Shown here piece by piece: positions 1 to 8,376 of a stretch of 26,203 nt of DNA. Each line of letters starts with the position of its first letter. The stretch's first letter is position 1. The notes under the pieces are model-generated. The model was given only the letters and a program-made list of their open reading frames with translations, was not told the DNA's origin and did no database searches. The position numbers and the translations under genes are program-made. This DNA is from a virus, in IMG/VR virus record IMGVR_UViG_3300017730_000067, positions 1 through 26,203 of that record, one strand, 5' to 3'.

Positions 1-120
1 ACCTGCCCACTGAGAAAGTTGACCACCCATGTCTTGCAAGTCTCTGCCTACTTGTATACCTTTTTTAATTGCATTGAAGGCTGCAGTAGCACCAGCTATA
101 GCTGTTACTGGATCAATCAT
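1..120 (-). CDS. Partial small phage protein running off left edge
   Basis: An ATG at 118-120 (minus strand) opens a frame that stays open for 40 codons to the window edge, so only the N-terminus is visible. It begins MIDPVTAIAGATAAFNAIKK and is Ala-rich and amphipathic, followed by a short Gly/Gln-rich part. A very G-rich ribosome binding site (GGGGGGAT, 121-140 on the plus strand) precedes the ATG, and the gene follows the upstream stop at 142 by 21 bases, as expected for the next gene of the operon. I do not recognise a defined family; short proteins of this look occur at the end of marine phage tail modules. Function unknown. Confidence 0.7.
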   Translation of the reverse strand, partial: MIDPVTAIAGATAAFNAIKKGIQVGRDLQDMGGQLSQWAG

Positions 121-141
121 AGTATCCCCCCAACGATTGTA

Positions 142-414
142 TTAGTTTTCAGTGTCCCTGTTTGCCATCTTTTCCACTGAGTCACGTATGGCTTTTATGT
201 TTTCATCCATGCGTCCAAGGGTTACGGCTTGACTTTGTACTACTTTTTCTAAAGCCTCTATTCTAGTTTCGTGCCGTATAAGTTCACGTTGATTGTTTTC
301 TATGTTGTTGTCCAGACTTGATACGTACCAGACTAATGCTACGGTCTGACCGACAATAGCTAGTATAAAAGAAATAGGTACAGATTTACTTAGATGCCAG
401 CTATTGTCAGTCAT
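142..414 (-). CDS. Small membrane-anchored coiled-coil protein (spanin/holin-like layout)
   Basis: This 90-residue protein has one hydrophobic segment near the N-terminus (about residues 13-33) after a short polar lead. A long charged heptad-like stretch follows (about 34-85, rich in E, R, N and hydrophobic a/d positions). This layout, one membrane anchor plus a coiled coil, fits a small lysis accessory protein such as an inner-membrane spanin, or a tail-associated membrane protein; nothing catalytic is visible. The ATG at 412-414 is preceded by AAGGAA about 9 bases upstream. It sits behind the last tail genes, while the holin-endolysin pair is at the other end of the window, so a lysis role is only a guess. 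Confidence 0.75.
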   Translation of the reverse strand: MTDNSWHLSKSVPISFILAIVGQTVALVWYVSSLDNNIENNQRELIRHETRIEALEKVVQSQAVTLGRMDENIKAIRDSVEKMANRDTEN

Positions 415-427
415 TATTTATTCCTTA

Positions 428-1255
428 TTAAATTAAAAAGTATCTTACTGCAGCAATACCACCACCTGAACCACCTGCATTACTTGAGTATGTAACAGAA
501 CCAGTATCACTAGAACCTCTTGTATCATAACCCATCCTTGAATAGTTTCCAGTTACTTCTGAACCACTGTCAACATTAGCTATGGCTGCAGGTATAGTTG
601 CATTTCCTATAGTTCCTACAAAAACAACGTCACGTTTATTTGCATTTATAGCAGCCGTTACTGTATTAACCCAACCCGCATCAGAATAACTTTCACTAGA
701 CTTAGCAGTTGTACCTAATTGAAGATTGCCAGTGCATTCCCAAATACGCCAACCACCCCCTGAAGGAGTACTTCCAAAACCACCTTTTGTACCTGTTAAA
801 GTAACAGACGTAGCTGTTCCAATATAAATTCTGTACCACCTTAGATATTTCTTTTCATCAAATCCATCATCGTTAAAAACAAGATCAGAATTAACAGTGT
901 GACCACCACTAGAAGATAAAGATGGAGAACTTGGAGACAAACCTGAGTGGTTTTTATCCATCCAATGAGCACCTACAACAAGGGTTGTTGGGCTAGATGA
1001 AAGCCCTGATAAGGACATTGTTGTAGTAGCATCCATACTACTTGAACCTGTGTAATCATACTTATCTATATGTGTAACAGCAATAGGGGGTGTTGCTTCA
1101 TGCCACTCACTAAAAGACATTTCTGAAGCAGAGGATTTAAATATCATACCCCTTATGTCTGCATCATTTATAGACACCGAACTACCAGAAGTACTAAATA
1201 CTTCTGTGTGCATTTGATCTAAAGATATAGAGTTTCCACTTGCAGGTAATGCCAT
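428..1255 (-). CDS. Tail-associated/fibre-like structural protein
   Basis: A 275-residue protein rich in Ser, Gly and Thr with alternating short strand-like stretches. The first 55 residues (SISLDQMHTE, SISINDADIRG and SEMSFSEWH type motifs) resemble the short N-terminal region of many marine phage tail and collar proteins, where it probably mediates attachment to the tail. The remainder looks like a beta-sandwich receptor-type domain ending in a Gly-rich loop and AAVRYFLI. Its ATG shares one base with the stop of the preceding fibre gene (TAATG at 1253-1257), implying coupled translation with that fibre. Probably a distal tail or host-contact protein; the exact role is unknown. Confidence 0.7.
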   Translation of the reverse strand: MALPASGNSISLDQMHTEVFSTSGSSVSINDADIRGMIFKSSASEMSFSEWHEATPPIAVTHIDKYDYTGSSSMDATTTMSLSGLSSSPTTLVVGAHWMDKNHSGLSPSSPSLSSSGGHTVNSDLVFNDDGFDEKKYLRWYRIYIGTATSVTLTGTKGGFGSTPSGGGWRIWECTGNLQLGTTAKSSESYSDAGWVNTVTAAINANKRDVVFVGTIGNATIPAAIANVDSGSEVTGNYSRMGYDTRGSSDTGSVTYSSNAGGSGGGIAAVRYFLI

Positions 1256-3063
1256 TAAATTGATCCGTATGCTGTTACATTACCTACAACGGTAAGGTTT
1301 CCAGAACTGTCTAGTTTCATTTTACTTGTTCCAGCATATTTTATAAGAAGGTTATTACTATCTACTTCAAATGTCCAATCATTAGAACCGTTATCAATAG
1401 CAAAACTGTTTGCTGTAAGTGCAGCATCTACATCTACAGCACCAGTAAAGTTAGCACCTGCTAATGCTGCTTTAGCATCTAGTGCTGTCTGCAAACCATC
1501 TACATTTGCAATAGTATGATTGTGGCTATCGTCTGCTACGGTAGCTGTAATACTAATATCACCACTACCATCAAAATTAGCAGTACCAGTAACATCTCCT
1601 GCTAATGCAATAGCTCTAGCTGTGGCAAGAGTAGTTGCTGTACTAGCATTACCTGTAACAGCACCTTCAATATTGGCTACAAGTGTGCCTGTAGTAATTG
1701 TAAGATCGCCTGTAGATGCACCTGTAAATGTACCTGTACCTACAGTAAACTTGTCTGCACTTTCATCAAAACCAATAAAGGCATTAGCATCATTACCACG
1801 TTCAATAACAAGACCTGAATCACCTGAAGCAGAACCTGTACGACCATTACCTAACTCAACAAGTTTATCACTGACAGTCATGTTTGTAGTGTTTACTGTA
1901 GTAGTTGTACCCGATACAGTAAGATTACCTGCTACAGTAACATTGTTAGGTAAACCAATTTGTATTTGATTATCGGATACTGTAGTTTCTATTTCATTAG
2001 CTGTACCTGCAAAGTTAAGTGTATCACTTGCAAGAGCTACAGTATCATTTGATCCACTGTCTGCACCAACAGTAAGAGTAGTAGTAATAGCTGCTGTACT
2101 TGCTGCAGTAACAAGCCCTTTACCATTAACTGTAAGTACAGGGATTGCTGTTGCACCACCAAAAGAACCTACGTTAGAGTTTACTGTGTCTAGTGTAGTA
2201 GTAAGAGTAATAGCACCTGTGCCATCAAAGTTAGTAGCAGAGGCATCTACATCACCATCAATAGTAATGCTACGTGCCGTTGCTAATTTTGTAGCTGTGG
2301 CTGCATTGCCTGTTAATGGTCCGACAAGGGATGTACCTGTAATTGTAGTACCTGTAATGGCTGCTGCAGTATTAGCACCAATAATAGTACCATCAATAGC
2401 ACCACCATTAACATCTACTGTTGCTAAAGTAGACAGTCCTGTAACACCCAGAGTGCCACCTACAGTTGCGTTACCTGTAACACCTAATGTACTATCTAAA
2501 GTTGCTGCACCTGTAACATCTAATGTACCTGCTAAGTCTACATTAGCACCAGTAAAAGTAGCTGCTGTAGTTGTACCAGATTTTACAACAAGATTGCCTG
2601 AGTTATTACTTAGTCCACCCCATGTAGCAGTAGCATCTTTTAATAATACATCTCCACCATCAACGTCTATAGTAAGATCACCTGCAATATCTACTGTTAA
2701 ATCTCCACTAGATACATCAATTTCATTATCAACAATAGTTGTGTATCCATTAGTACCTGCTTGTAGTGTATGCCCTTTAACTGATCCATCAAAATATCCA
2801 TCTTTAAATTGTGCTCCACTTGAACCCACATCTAAAGTGTTTGTTGTTTTTGGTAACACACTAGTTGATGATACAACAAGGTCTTGACTAGGACCAACCT
2901 TAGTAATAGGAGCACCGTTAGCTGTAGTGCCATCGTGAACGTGACCACTTGATGCATTAAATGCAGTTTCAACCGCATTAAACTCACTGTCTAAGTCATC
3001 TGCATCAATAACTTTACCATTAGCAATGTTGTTTGCTGTGTCTTGTCTTGAATATCCTGCCAT
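1255..3063 (-). CDS. Tail fibre protein with repeated beta motifs
   Basis: A 602-residue fibre. The N-terminus (YSRQDTANNIANGKVIDADD, then an EFNAVETAF stretch and a HDGT motif) is the type found at the tail-attachment end of marine phage fibres. The body is Gly/Thr/Ala/Val-rich with repeated ATL..TLGVTG..TVGGTLGVTG units, and GNAATATKLATARSI followed by GDVDASATNFDGTG recurs later as GNASTATTLATARAI and GDVTGTANFDGSG. This suggests a trimeric beta-helical shaft. The C-terminus (WTFEVDSNNLLIKYAG, then MKLDSSGNLTVVGN) is the usual end segment of such fibres. No intramolecular chaperone peptidase is visible after it. Its coupling to the next gene suggests the two form the adsorption apparatus together. 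Confidence 0.85.
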   Translation of the reverse strand: MAGYSRQDTANNIANGKVIDADDLDSEFNAVETAFNASSGHVHDGTTANGAPITKVGPSQDLVVSSTSVLPKTTNTLDVGSSGAQFKDGYFDGSVKGHTLQAGTNGYTTIVDNEIDVSSGDLTVDIAGDLTIDVDGGDVLLKDATATWGGLSNNSGNLVVKSGTTTAATFTGANVDLAGTLDVTGAATLDSTLGVTGNATVGGTLGVTGLSTLATVDVNGGAIDGTIIGANTAAAITGTTITGTSLVGPLTGNAATATKLATARSITIDGDVDASATNFDGTGAITLTTTLDTVNSNVGSFGGATAIPVLTVNGKGLVTAASTAAITTTLTVGADSGSNDTVALASDTLNFAGTANEIETTVSDNQIQIGLPNNVTVAGNLTVSGTTTTVNTTNMTVSDKLVELGNGRTGSASGDSGLVIERGNDANAFIGFDESADKFTVGTGTFTGASTGDLTITTGTLVANIEGAVTGNASTATTLATARAIALAGDVTGTANFDGSGDISITATVADDSHNHTIANVDGLQTALDAKAALAGANFTGAVDVDAALTANSFAIDNGSNDWTFEVDSNNLLIKYAGTSKMKLDSSGNLTVVGNVTAYGSI

Positions 3064-3064
3064 A

Positions 3065-5191
3065 TTATTGCCTATCGTTTTGTCTGTACTCTAACACTGC
3101 TGTGTCAAGAGTAAATGTGGGATTGGTTGAATTGTCAGCTATACGTAGAGCTACCGTTTTACCCGATCCGATTAGATTAGTATTATATATTTTATCTAGT
3201 TCACCACCATAGGTTATTTCTGTTGCTTCTACCATATTAGCAGTGCCTCCCATACCACTATGATTAGTACAATAGTAATATAGTGTAGGTGTACTGTCTG
3301 TAATTGTTATCTCAGTATATGCCCCAGAGCTTCCTGCTGTTCCACTTGTAGTAACACCTGTTGTGTATGCAGAACCCCCACCATGAGTACCGTCTGCTGT
3401 TGTAGAAAATCTTAGAGGGTGAGTAGAATTACTATTATCTTCTTGTGTAAATCTATATGTACGACCTATTGTTAGGCTTAAAGTTGGAGCAGCACCAGTA
3501 TGGTCTGATATATAATATTTATTTCCTGATCCCGGATTAGATACTGTTACTGCATAAGTAATATTTTTAGCATAGTAAATAGCATCAGATGCCCCATAAG
3601 AAAATACAGAAGTACCTGTACTGGATATAGCTTGTGTAGGTGGTTGTATAATTTTGTCATCGTTAAAATCGTATGTAAGATTTACGTCTACTGATGTAGA
3701 GCCAGTAGGTGTAACATACAAGGCCATTTTATAAAAAGTCTTACGTATCTGAGGGTCTTGAATAGGCATAAAAGGAGATTCATAAATAGCCTCAATGTTA
3801 GAACTATCAAAATTACTACCTGTTTCCATCTTATAAACATAGCCGTCATCGTTTACAAACACGGAAGTTTCTTGATCTCCTGCATATCTACTATCTGCTA
3901 TATAGGCTTTTATACCTTTTGTCGAAGCCCAGTTAATACCTGCAGAACCTTGAGCAATAAATTTAGTAGCTATTAAACCTTTAGCAACAGAGTTTCTCTC
4001 TGAAGAAACATAAGCAAAGATACGATACTGAGATTTATTTCTTATAAGCATAGAAGAAAATTCGTTTGATGTATTTAAAAAAGAATCAGCATCTTTATGT
4101 ATTGAATCAGATGCAACATCTAATGCAAAGTCACCGATACGATCTGTAGCACTTAACAATCTAATCCCATCAGGAGCTAAATAAATAATATCACCACCAA
4201 CTTCTTGTATGGTGTCTCCGTTAATACAACCTGTTTTATTTGTAATAGGTGCTAAAGCCCAATCACTAACAGAGTTACCTGTAATTTTTTGTATTGTGTC
4301 TGTTGTAAAAATAATAAGTTGATCACGAAAAACTGTAAGACCTGTTATGTCATGTCCTATATTAATAGTTCCAGAGCCTGTACCAAAGTTACTTACATCA
4401 GAAGGAATACTAAAAAAGAGATTATTACCTTTAGCATAAAAAGCATGTTTTTTAAACATTGCTACATGTTCTGCACCACTAATATCTGAACTGTTAGATG
4501 AAGTAAGAAATGTTGTACTGTTTCCAGAAGTATTATAAATAGCAGGGTAGCTAGTTCCATCTACAAAAATAACTTTATCATCACCGTCTAAATTAAATTC
4601 TGTATGTTTAGCTTTACCACCGTTAGTAGAGGCACTCTTTGCCATAAAGGTCCATGTTGTACCTGTACTATAATAGTAAGCTGTTTTATTTAAATCTGGT
4701 GTATCTAAATGTTTAAAGGTTAAAGCTACATCATTTGATAAAGATTGGGTAGAAGACAAAACTAAAGTGTTTTGATCTGTTACTGTGGCAACGGTTGGTG
4801 TTCCAGATATACCTGTTCCAGTAACAGACATGCCAACTTCAATAGTACCAGAATTACCGTCTACCACTAGTGCTGTTGTTGAACTTGTAGTTCCATTTAC
4901 AGAAGCTGTTGCTGTATATGTTGTTATCGCACTGCTATCTACTTTACGTGCTGCTACTACAAGACCAGAACTAATAACCTTTAATGCTAGGATAGGACCA
5001 GTTCCCGGTACAGTTGTAGTACTGTACTTTTCAAAACCTAAAAGTTTACTATACCCACCATTTTTATTAGGCTCAAAATTTTGTAGTACAGTAGCAGAAC
5101 CTACAGCATTAATACCCTGTTGCAATGGGCTAAGATTGGAAATAAGTCCACCCCTAAATTCTATAGGATATGTTTGCCATTGTGTTGCCAT
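3065..5191 (-). CDS. Tail tubular protein B-like (gp12-like nozzle) with cupredoxin-like insert
   Basis: A 708-residue protein. The N-terminus (QTYPIEFRGGLISNLSP, ending in a VLQNFEPN motif) and the beta-propeller-like body (residues about 160-500, repeated strands such as DQLIIFTTDTIQKITG and VFVNDDGYVYKMETGSN) fit the podoviral tail nozzle family of T7 gp12. Position immediately after a gp11-like gene supports this. Two extra domains interrupt it. Residues about 90-160 form a small Gly/Thr/Val-rich beta module. Residues about 545-656 form a cupredoxin-like module with H591 and YYYCTNHSGMGG (C641, H644, M647). The ATG overlaps the upstream stop by one base (TAATG at 5189-5193). The nozzle assignment is by resemblance and synteny; the copper idea is inference. 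Confidence 0.8.
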   Translation of the reverse strand: MATQWQTYPIEFRGGLISNLSPLQQGINAVGSATVLQNFEPNKNGGYSKLLGFEKYSTTTVPGTGPILALKVISSGLVVAARKVDSSAITTYTATASVNGTTSSTTALVVDGNSGTIEVGMSVTGTGISGTPTVATVTDQNTLVLSSTQSLSNDVALTFKHLDTPDLNKTAYYYSTGTTWTFMAKSASTNGGKAKHTEFNLDGDDKVIFVDGTSYPAIYNTSGNSTTFLTSSNSSDISGAEHVAMFKKHAFYAKGNNLFFSIPSDVSNFGTGSGTINIGHDITGLTVFRDQLIIFTTDTIQKITGNSVSDWALAPITNKTGCINGDTIQEVGGDIIYLAPDGIRLLSATDRIGDFALDVASDSIHKDADSFLNTSNEFSSMLIRNKSQYRIFAYVSSERNSVAKGLIATKFIAQGSAGINWASTKGIKAYIADSRYAGDQETSVFVNDDGYVYKMETGSNFDSSNIEAIYESPFMPIQDPQIRKTFYKMALYVTPTGSTSVDVNLTYDFNDDKIIQPPTQAISSTGTSVFSYGASDAIYYAKNITYAVTVSNPGSGNKYYISDHTGAAPTLSLTIGRTYRFTQEDNSNSTHPLRFSTTADGTHGGGSAYTTGVTTSGTAGSSGAYTEITITDSTPTLYYYCTNHSGMGGTANMVEATEITYGGELDKIYNTNLIGSGKTVALRIADNSTNPTFTLDTAVLEYRQNDRQ
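3224..3559 (-). other. Cupredoxin-like domain (residues ~545-656 of the tail nozzle protein)
   Basis: The module runs from YAVTVSNPGSGNKYY through a TYRFTQEDNSNSTHPLRFST region to YYYCTNHSGMGG. It shows His591, then Cys641-x2-His644-x2-Met647, the order of ligands of a type 1 blue copper site. Plastocyanin-type loops normally have C-x2-H-x4-M, so this loop is two residues shorter. The upstream strand with HPLRFS is where the first His ligand is expected. The ligand order is seen in the sequence; the fold and metal binding are inferred. Confidence 0.5.
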
Positions 5192-5880
5192 TAATAATAA
5201 ACTCTTGTATCACGTATATATTCATTACGATTAATATTTAAACTTCTTAGGTGTTTTATACCCTGAGTAAATTTGTTAAAAGATAGATTAGCACTTTGTG
5301 TATCACCTCTAAATTGATAAGCATAATACATAGCACCATCGACAATAACATATTTATATTGCTCTGGAAGAGTAGGTACATCGTCATGTAGTTCTAAGTC
5401 ATGGGATAAAGTATAATATTCATACACTACTTCATAGGCTTTATCGGGGGCAGGATAAAATATAAGTTCTCTACTAGGTGTTCTAGCTACATGTGTAGGA
5501 ACAGAACGTATGTTTGTACTAGAGTTATACTCTGAATCGGCGTATTTGTCAAGCCATTCTTCGTAGCTAAGTACTTTTAATTTAACAGTTTCCACATTTA
5601 AATCACTATCTCTTTTAATACGGAAGGTATTCATGTTAATTGTTTTAGAATCATATGGCATACTATATCTAATTTCCCCTGCCACTAATACTTCTGTTTC
5701 CTCTACATGATTCCAAGGCCATTCAAACTCTTCTTGATTAACATGACGAAGAGAAGAATTTACTGCATCTTTAGCTAAACTATAAAAACCTGTTGCAGAA
5801 GCAAAATTAGAAGAGGTTAATTCTACTTCGTTTAACCTACGATTAACATCATTTACTAGTGCTAAGTAGTTGTAGGCCAT
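5191..5880 (-). CDS. Tail tubular protein A-like (gp11-like head-tail adaptor)
   Basis: A 229-residue protein beginning MAYNYLALVNDVNRRLNEVE, a short helical N-terminus usual for gp11-type adaptor or tail tubular A proteins, followed by AKDAVNSSLRHV and the FEWPWNHVEE motif. A central beta part (TVKLKVLSYEEW to LIFYPAPDKAYEVVYEYY) is followed by a C-terminal helix-rich segment (YKYVIVDGAMYYAYQFRGD). Length and order (adaptor, then nozzle gene) match the T7-like tail tube pair. A strong ribosome binding site (AAGGAGA) lies about 8 bases before the ATG at 5880. In T7-like phages this protein forms the ring joining portal and nozzle; that role is inferred here. Confidence 0.78.
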   Translation of the reverse strand: MAYNYLALVNDVNRRLNEVELTSSNFASATGFYSLAKDAVNSSLRHVNQEEFEWPWNHVEETEVLVAGEIRYSMPYDSKTINMNTFRIKRDSDLNVETVKLKVLSYEEWLDKYADSEYNSSTNIRSVPTHVARTPSRELIFYPAPDKAYEVVYEYYTLSHDLELHDDVPTLPEQYKYVIVDGAMYYAYQFRGDTQSANLSFNKFTQGIKHLRSLNINRNEYIRDTRVYY

Positions 5881-5882
5881 TA

Positions 5883-6200
5883 TTATTTCTCCTTAATACG
5901 TAAGAATACAGAACGTTCATATTGTAGTCCACCATTTGTTGTAATCTTACACGTTATTTTGTATCTGATATTATTAGTACCTAATCCAAATCTAGTAGTA
6001 GCTACAGTAGTAGTGTTAGTAGCCTGAACAAATTGAAGACCATTAACTATATCATTTGAGGATACCTCTGTTTTTGTTCCATTAGCAGCATCTATGTGCC
6101 ATGCAACACTAGAAATAGTATCGGTATCAAGAAAACGTGACCAATCAATACTATAATCTAAAACTTCGTCTTTATCTTTATCGGGCCACTTGTACGACAT
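5883..6200 (-). CDS. Small tail/adaptor structural protein
   Basis: A 105-residue protein starting MSYKWPDKDKDEVLDYSIDW and followed by alternating strands (TISSVAWHID, NGLQFVQATNTTTVATTRFG, IRYKITCKITT, YERSVFLRIKEK). The pattern suggests a small immunoglobulin-like beta sandwich of the kind that connects fibres or decorates tails. The KWPDKD opening is familiar from small marine phage structural proteins next to the tail tube genes. The ATG at 6200 has AAAGGAT upstream, and the next start is 2 bases beyond the stop. Exact role is unknown; a fibre-tail adaptor is the best guess from position. Confidence 0.65.
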   Translation of the reverse strand: MSYKWPDKDKDEVLDYSIDWSRFLDTDTISSVAWHIDAANGTKTEVSSNDIVNGLQFVQATNTTTVATTRFGLGTNNIRYKITCKITTNGGLQYERSVFLRIKEK

Positions 6201-6211
6201 TATACTATCCT

Positions 6212-7675
6212 TTAGGCTGCAATCTTAATGATTTGTGTATTCTTGTTTTGTTTAGGTATATACAAGGTTCTATTTTGTGGTGGTATAATAACTGTATTAT
6301 TATTATCTTGTGCTACTGCGTATATAGTTCTTTGTCTGTTGTAAGCATCTGGGTCAAAATCAAATACAACACCTGTTGCAGTAAGTTGACCTAATGCTAC
6401 TTGTAATCCAACAGAGGTTAAACTTTGTGTTGCAGGGAAAGAAAGAAGTCCAATAGCACCTGTTGCAAAGACACTGTTTAAAACTTCACTAACTTTGGCT
6501 TCTAAGCCCTCAACTTCACCTGCAACAACTACACCTGTTGGAATTACAGAGTTATTAACTTTTAAAGAACCTACACTACCAGAAGCACTAACACCAACTA
6601 ACGTATGTGTTTTACCCACACTAATACTTAAAGTGTTTACCGCACCAGAGCCTTGCACTCCTGTCAATGACAGACTTACATCAACTCCTAAAGAACCTAC
6701 ATTACCTGTAGCACTTACAGAATTTAATGCTTCTGATGTAGTGGTAACTATAGAACCTAAAGCTGTTGTACCAGAAACACCAGTAATACTTTCTGAAATG
6801 TTTACAGATACAGTAGCTACAGCACCAGTAGAACTTACAGAAGATAATTGTTCTGTTACATCAATTTCAAAAACATTTATAGCTACAGATGTAACTATAC
6901 CTGTAGAAGAAACACCTGTAAGACCACTAGCTGTTTTAGTTTGAAGTGTTCCAACAGAACCAGAACCCTGAACACCAACAATGCTTTCACTTACTTTAGG
7001 TTCTATTGTTCCTAAAGAAGAAGTTAGTCCACTGCTTGAAATTACTATGGTAGAAGTTGCAGTAAGTGTAAGTGTACCTAAAGAACCAGTAGCAGCTACA
7101 CCAGAAATTGGAAAAGAAAATCTTGCATCAACAGTATTTACTGATCCAGTGCTGCTTACACTATTAATTTTTTCTGTTACATTTACAGTTACAGAGTTTA
7201 TTTGTCCTGTACCAAAAACACTTGCTAAACTTTCAGAAAACGTAATGGTTACTGTATTTACAGAACCTGTCCCAGACACACCAGTAAGTGTAGATGTATT
7301 ACTATTCTCTACTGTATTTACAGCACCTGTTCCAGACACACCAGTTAATGTAACAGTGTTGCTATTTTCTAGTGTACCTATTGCACCAGTACTTTGTACT
7401 CCTGTAGGTGTTACAGTTAAATTTACAGAGACTGAACTAATACCTGTTGTACCAGAAACACTGCCTAGCTTTTCTTCTGTATTAAAACTTATAGTTCCTA
7501 CAGCACCAGTAGCACTTACAGACCCAAGTCTTTCTGAGATGTCAACTTCAAAACCACCAACAGACAGACCTGCTACTGCAGTACTAGCAGAGACACTACC
7601 TAAAGAAACATCTGGAGATACAGATGAGGATGATACACCAAAGGGAGCTTCAGATAGTGCCGTAAAACCGAACAT
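6212..7675 (-). CDS. 20-residue-repeat tail structural protein
   Basis: A 487-residue protein almost wholly made of about 20 tandem repeats with a period of 20 residues (occasionally 22-25), residues about 26-437. The unit is roughly L-x-S-V-S-x-T-G-x-V-x-T-V-x-V-N-x-x-E-x. Only Ser, Thr, Gly, Val and Asn vary conservatively, and no Cys or Trp is present. A short N-terminal cap (MFGFTALSEAPFG) and a distinct C-terminal segment (TIYAVAQDNN, then PPQNRTLYIPKQNK) flank the repeats. The regular period predicts a solenoid or an elongated beta stack, suitable for a shaft or whisker. It lies between the accessory enzyme cassette and tail adaptor genes. An AAGGAT ribosome binding site precedes the ATG at 7675. 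The fold is inferred from periodicity. Confidence 0.75.
   Translation of the reverse strand: MFGFTALSEAPFGVSSSSVSPDVSLGSVSASTAVAGLSVGGFEVDISERLGSVSATGAVGTISFNTEEKLGSVSGTTGISSVSVNLTVTPTGVQSTGAIGTLENSNTVTLTGVSGTGAVNTVENSNTSTLTGVSGTGSVNTVTITFSESLASVFGTGQINSVTVNVTEKINSVSSTGSVNTVDARFSFPISGVAATGSLGTLTLTATSTIVISSSGLTSSLGTIEPKVSESIVGVQGSGSVGTLQTKTASGLTGVSSTGIVTSVAINVFEIDVTEQLSSVSSTGAVATVSVNISESITGVSGTTALGSIVTTTSEALNSVSATGNVGSLGVDVSLSLTGVQGSGAVNTLSISVGKTHTLVGVSASGSVGSLKVNNSVIPTGVVVAGEVEGLEAKVSEVLNSVFATGAIGLLSFPATQSLTSVGLQVALGQLTATGVVFDFDPDAYNRQRTIYAVAQDNNNTVIIPPQNRTLYIPKQNKNTQIIKIAA
6365..7600 (-). repeat. In-gene array of ~20 tandem 60-base units
   Basis: The repeats code for units like TGVSGTGAVNTVENSNTSTL and SSVSSTGAVATVSVNISESI, spaced 20 residues apart (for example unit starts at residues 51, 71, 91, 111, 131, 151, 171 and 191). 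At the DNA level the copies are degenerate, with many synonymous differences, so the repetition is conserved at protein rather than nucleotide level. The neighbouring pair at residues 111-150 is the most similar and may be the most recent duplication. Confidence 0.8.
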
Positions 7676-7686
7676 TTAGTTTATCC

Positions 7687-8376
7687 TTAGTCTATTTGTT
7701 CATTTATTAGTTTCATTATTTGTTTATTATATCTATTTATTTTAAATCTTTCATAGCAATAAGATAAAGAAGATTTTGGGGAATAAACTTTTAGACTTAA
7801 ACAGCTATGAGCAATATTAACCATAGGCTCTGTAACGGTAAACCTTTTAAATTTAATTTCTTTATTAAAAGTTACATATGCCATAGGTTCTCCTTTTTTT
7901 ATTTCAATAGGATTACCTGTATATATTGATGAAAAACTAATTGGCCTAAACCATTTACTTATGTCAAAAGAACCTGCAATACCAAAAATATCAGACTTAT
8001 GCATAAATGGTGGGTATATGTTTAATATAGTTTTAGTTGGTGCAAACATACATAAATAAAAATCACTTAACCACTGTATTGCATTCGGAGCTCTTTTAAT
8101 ATCCTCTCCTAATTGATCAACCATTAGTATATGGGGATTAGCAGAAGTATTAAAAACTTTATGAGATTTACCTCTAGTAATCTTTATAAGTAAATCGCAA
8201 GGGGTGTTTATTACGTAGTAATCTTTTATAGTATCAGCTATAGAAGGACACTGTAAAAGACCCGTTACGTTATATTTAGCATACTCTTTTTTTATAGACT
8301 TAGTGAGTCTTTCAGGTTCATCTAATAATATCCTGTAAGGGTGTTTGTCGTGTGATCCATATGCTACTATATCCAT
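7687..8376 (-). CDS. DUF6065-like protein of unknown function
   Basis: A 229-residue protein. Recognisable features are a CPSIADTIKDYYVINTP segment (about 43-59), a central hydrophobic part (LSDFYLCMFAP), and HKSDIFGIAGSFDISKWFRP (about 126-145). A GNPIEIKKGEPMAYVTF stretch (about 154-170) follows. The last two motifs, a beta-barrel edge ending in KGEP-x-A-hydrophobic, resemble what I remember of DUF6065 proteins that sit near oxygenase genes in phages; this family match is from memory and not certain. No catalytic residues can be assigned. The start (ATG 8376) lies inside the end of the preceding oxygenase gene (10-base overlap) and has a GAGGG site before it, so it is the last member of the coupled accessory cassette. 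Confidence 0.6.
   Translation of the reverse strand: MDIVAYGSHDKHPYRILLDEPERLTKSIKKEYAKYNVTGLLQCPSIADTIKDYYVINTPCDLLIKITRGKSHKVFNTSANPHILMVDQLGEDIKRAPNAIQWLSDFYLCMFAPTKTILNIYPPFMHKSDIFGIAGSFDISKWFRPISFSSIYTGNPIEIKKGEPMAYVTFNKEIKFKRFTVTEPMVNIAHSCLSLKVYSPKSSLSYCYERFKINRYNKQIMKLINEQID

Noticed and set aside
1520-2887. Plus-strand frames opposite the fibre gene
   Set aside because: Antisense reading of Gly/Thr/Val-rich repeats; no promoter or ribosome binding site and no recognisable protein.
6495-7679. Two long plus-strand frames (6495-6944, 6981-7679)
   Set aside because: Antisense to the 20-residue-repeat gene; they are Pro/Thr/Val-rich because of that gene's repeats. All supported genes are on the minus strand.
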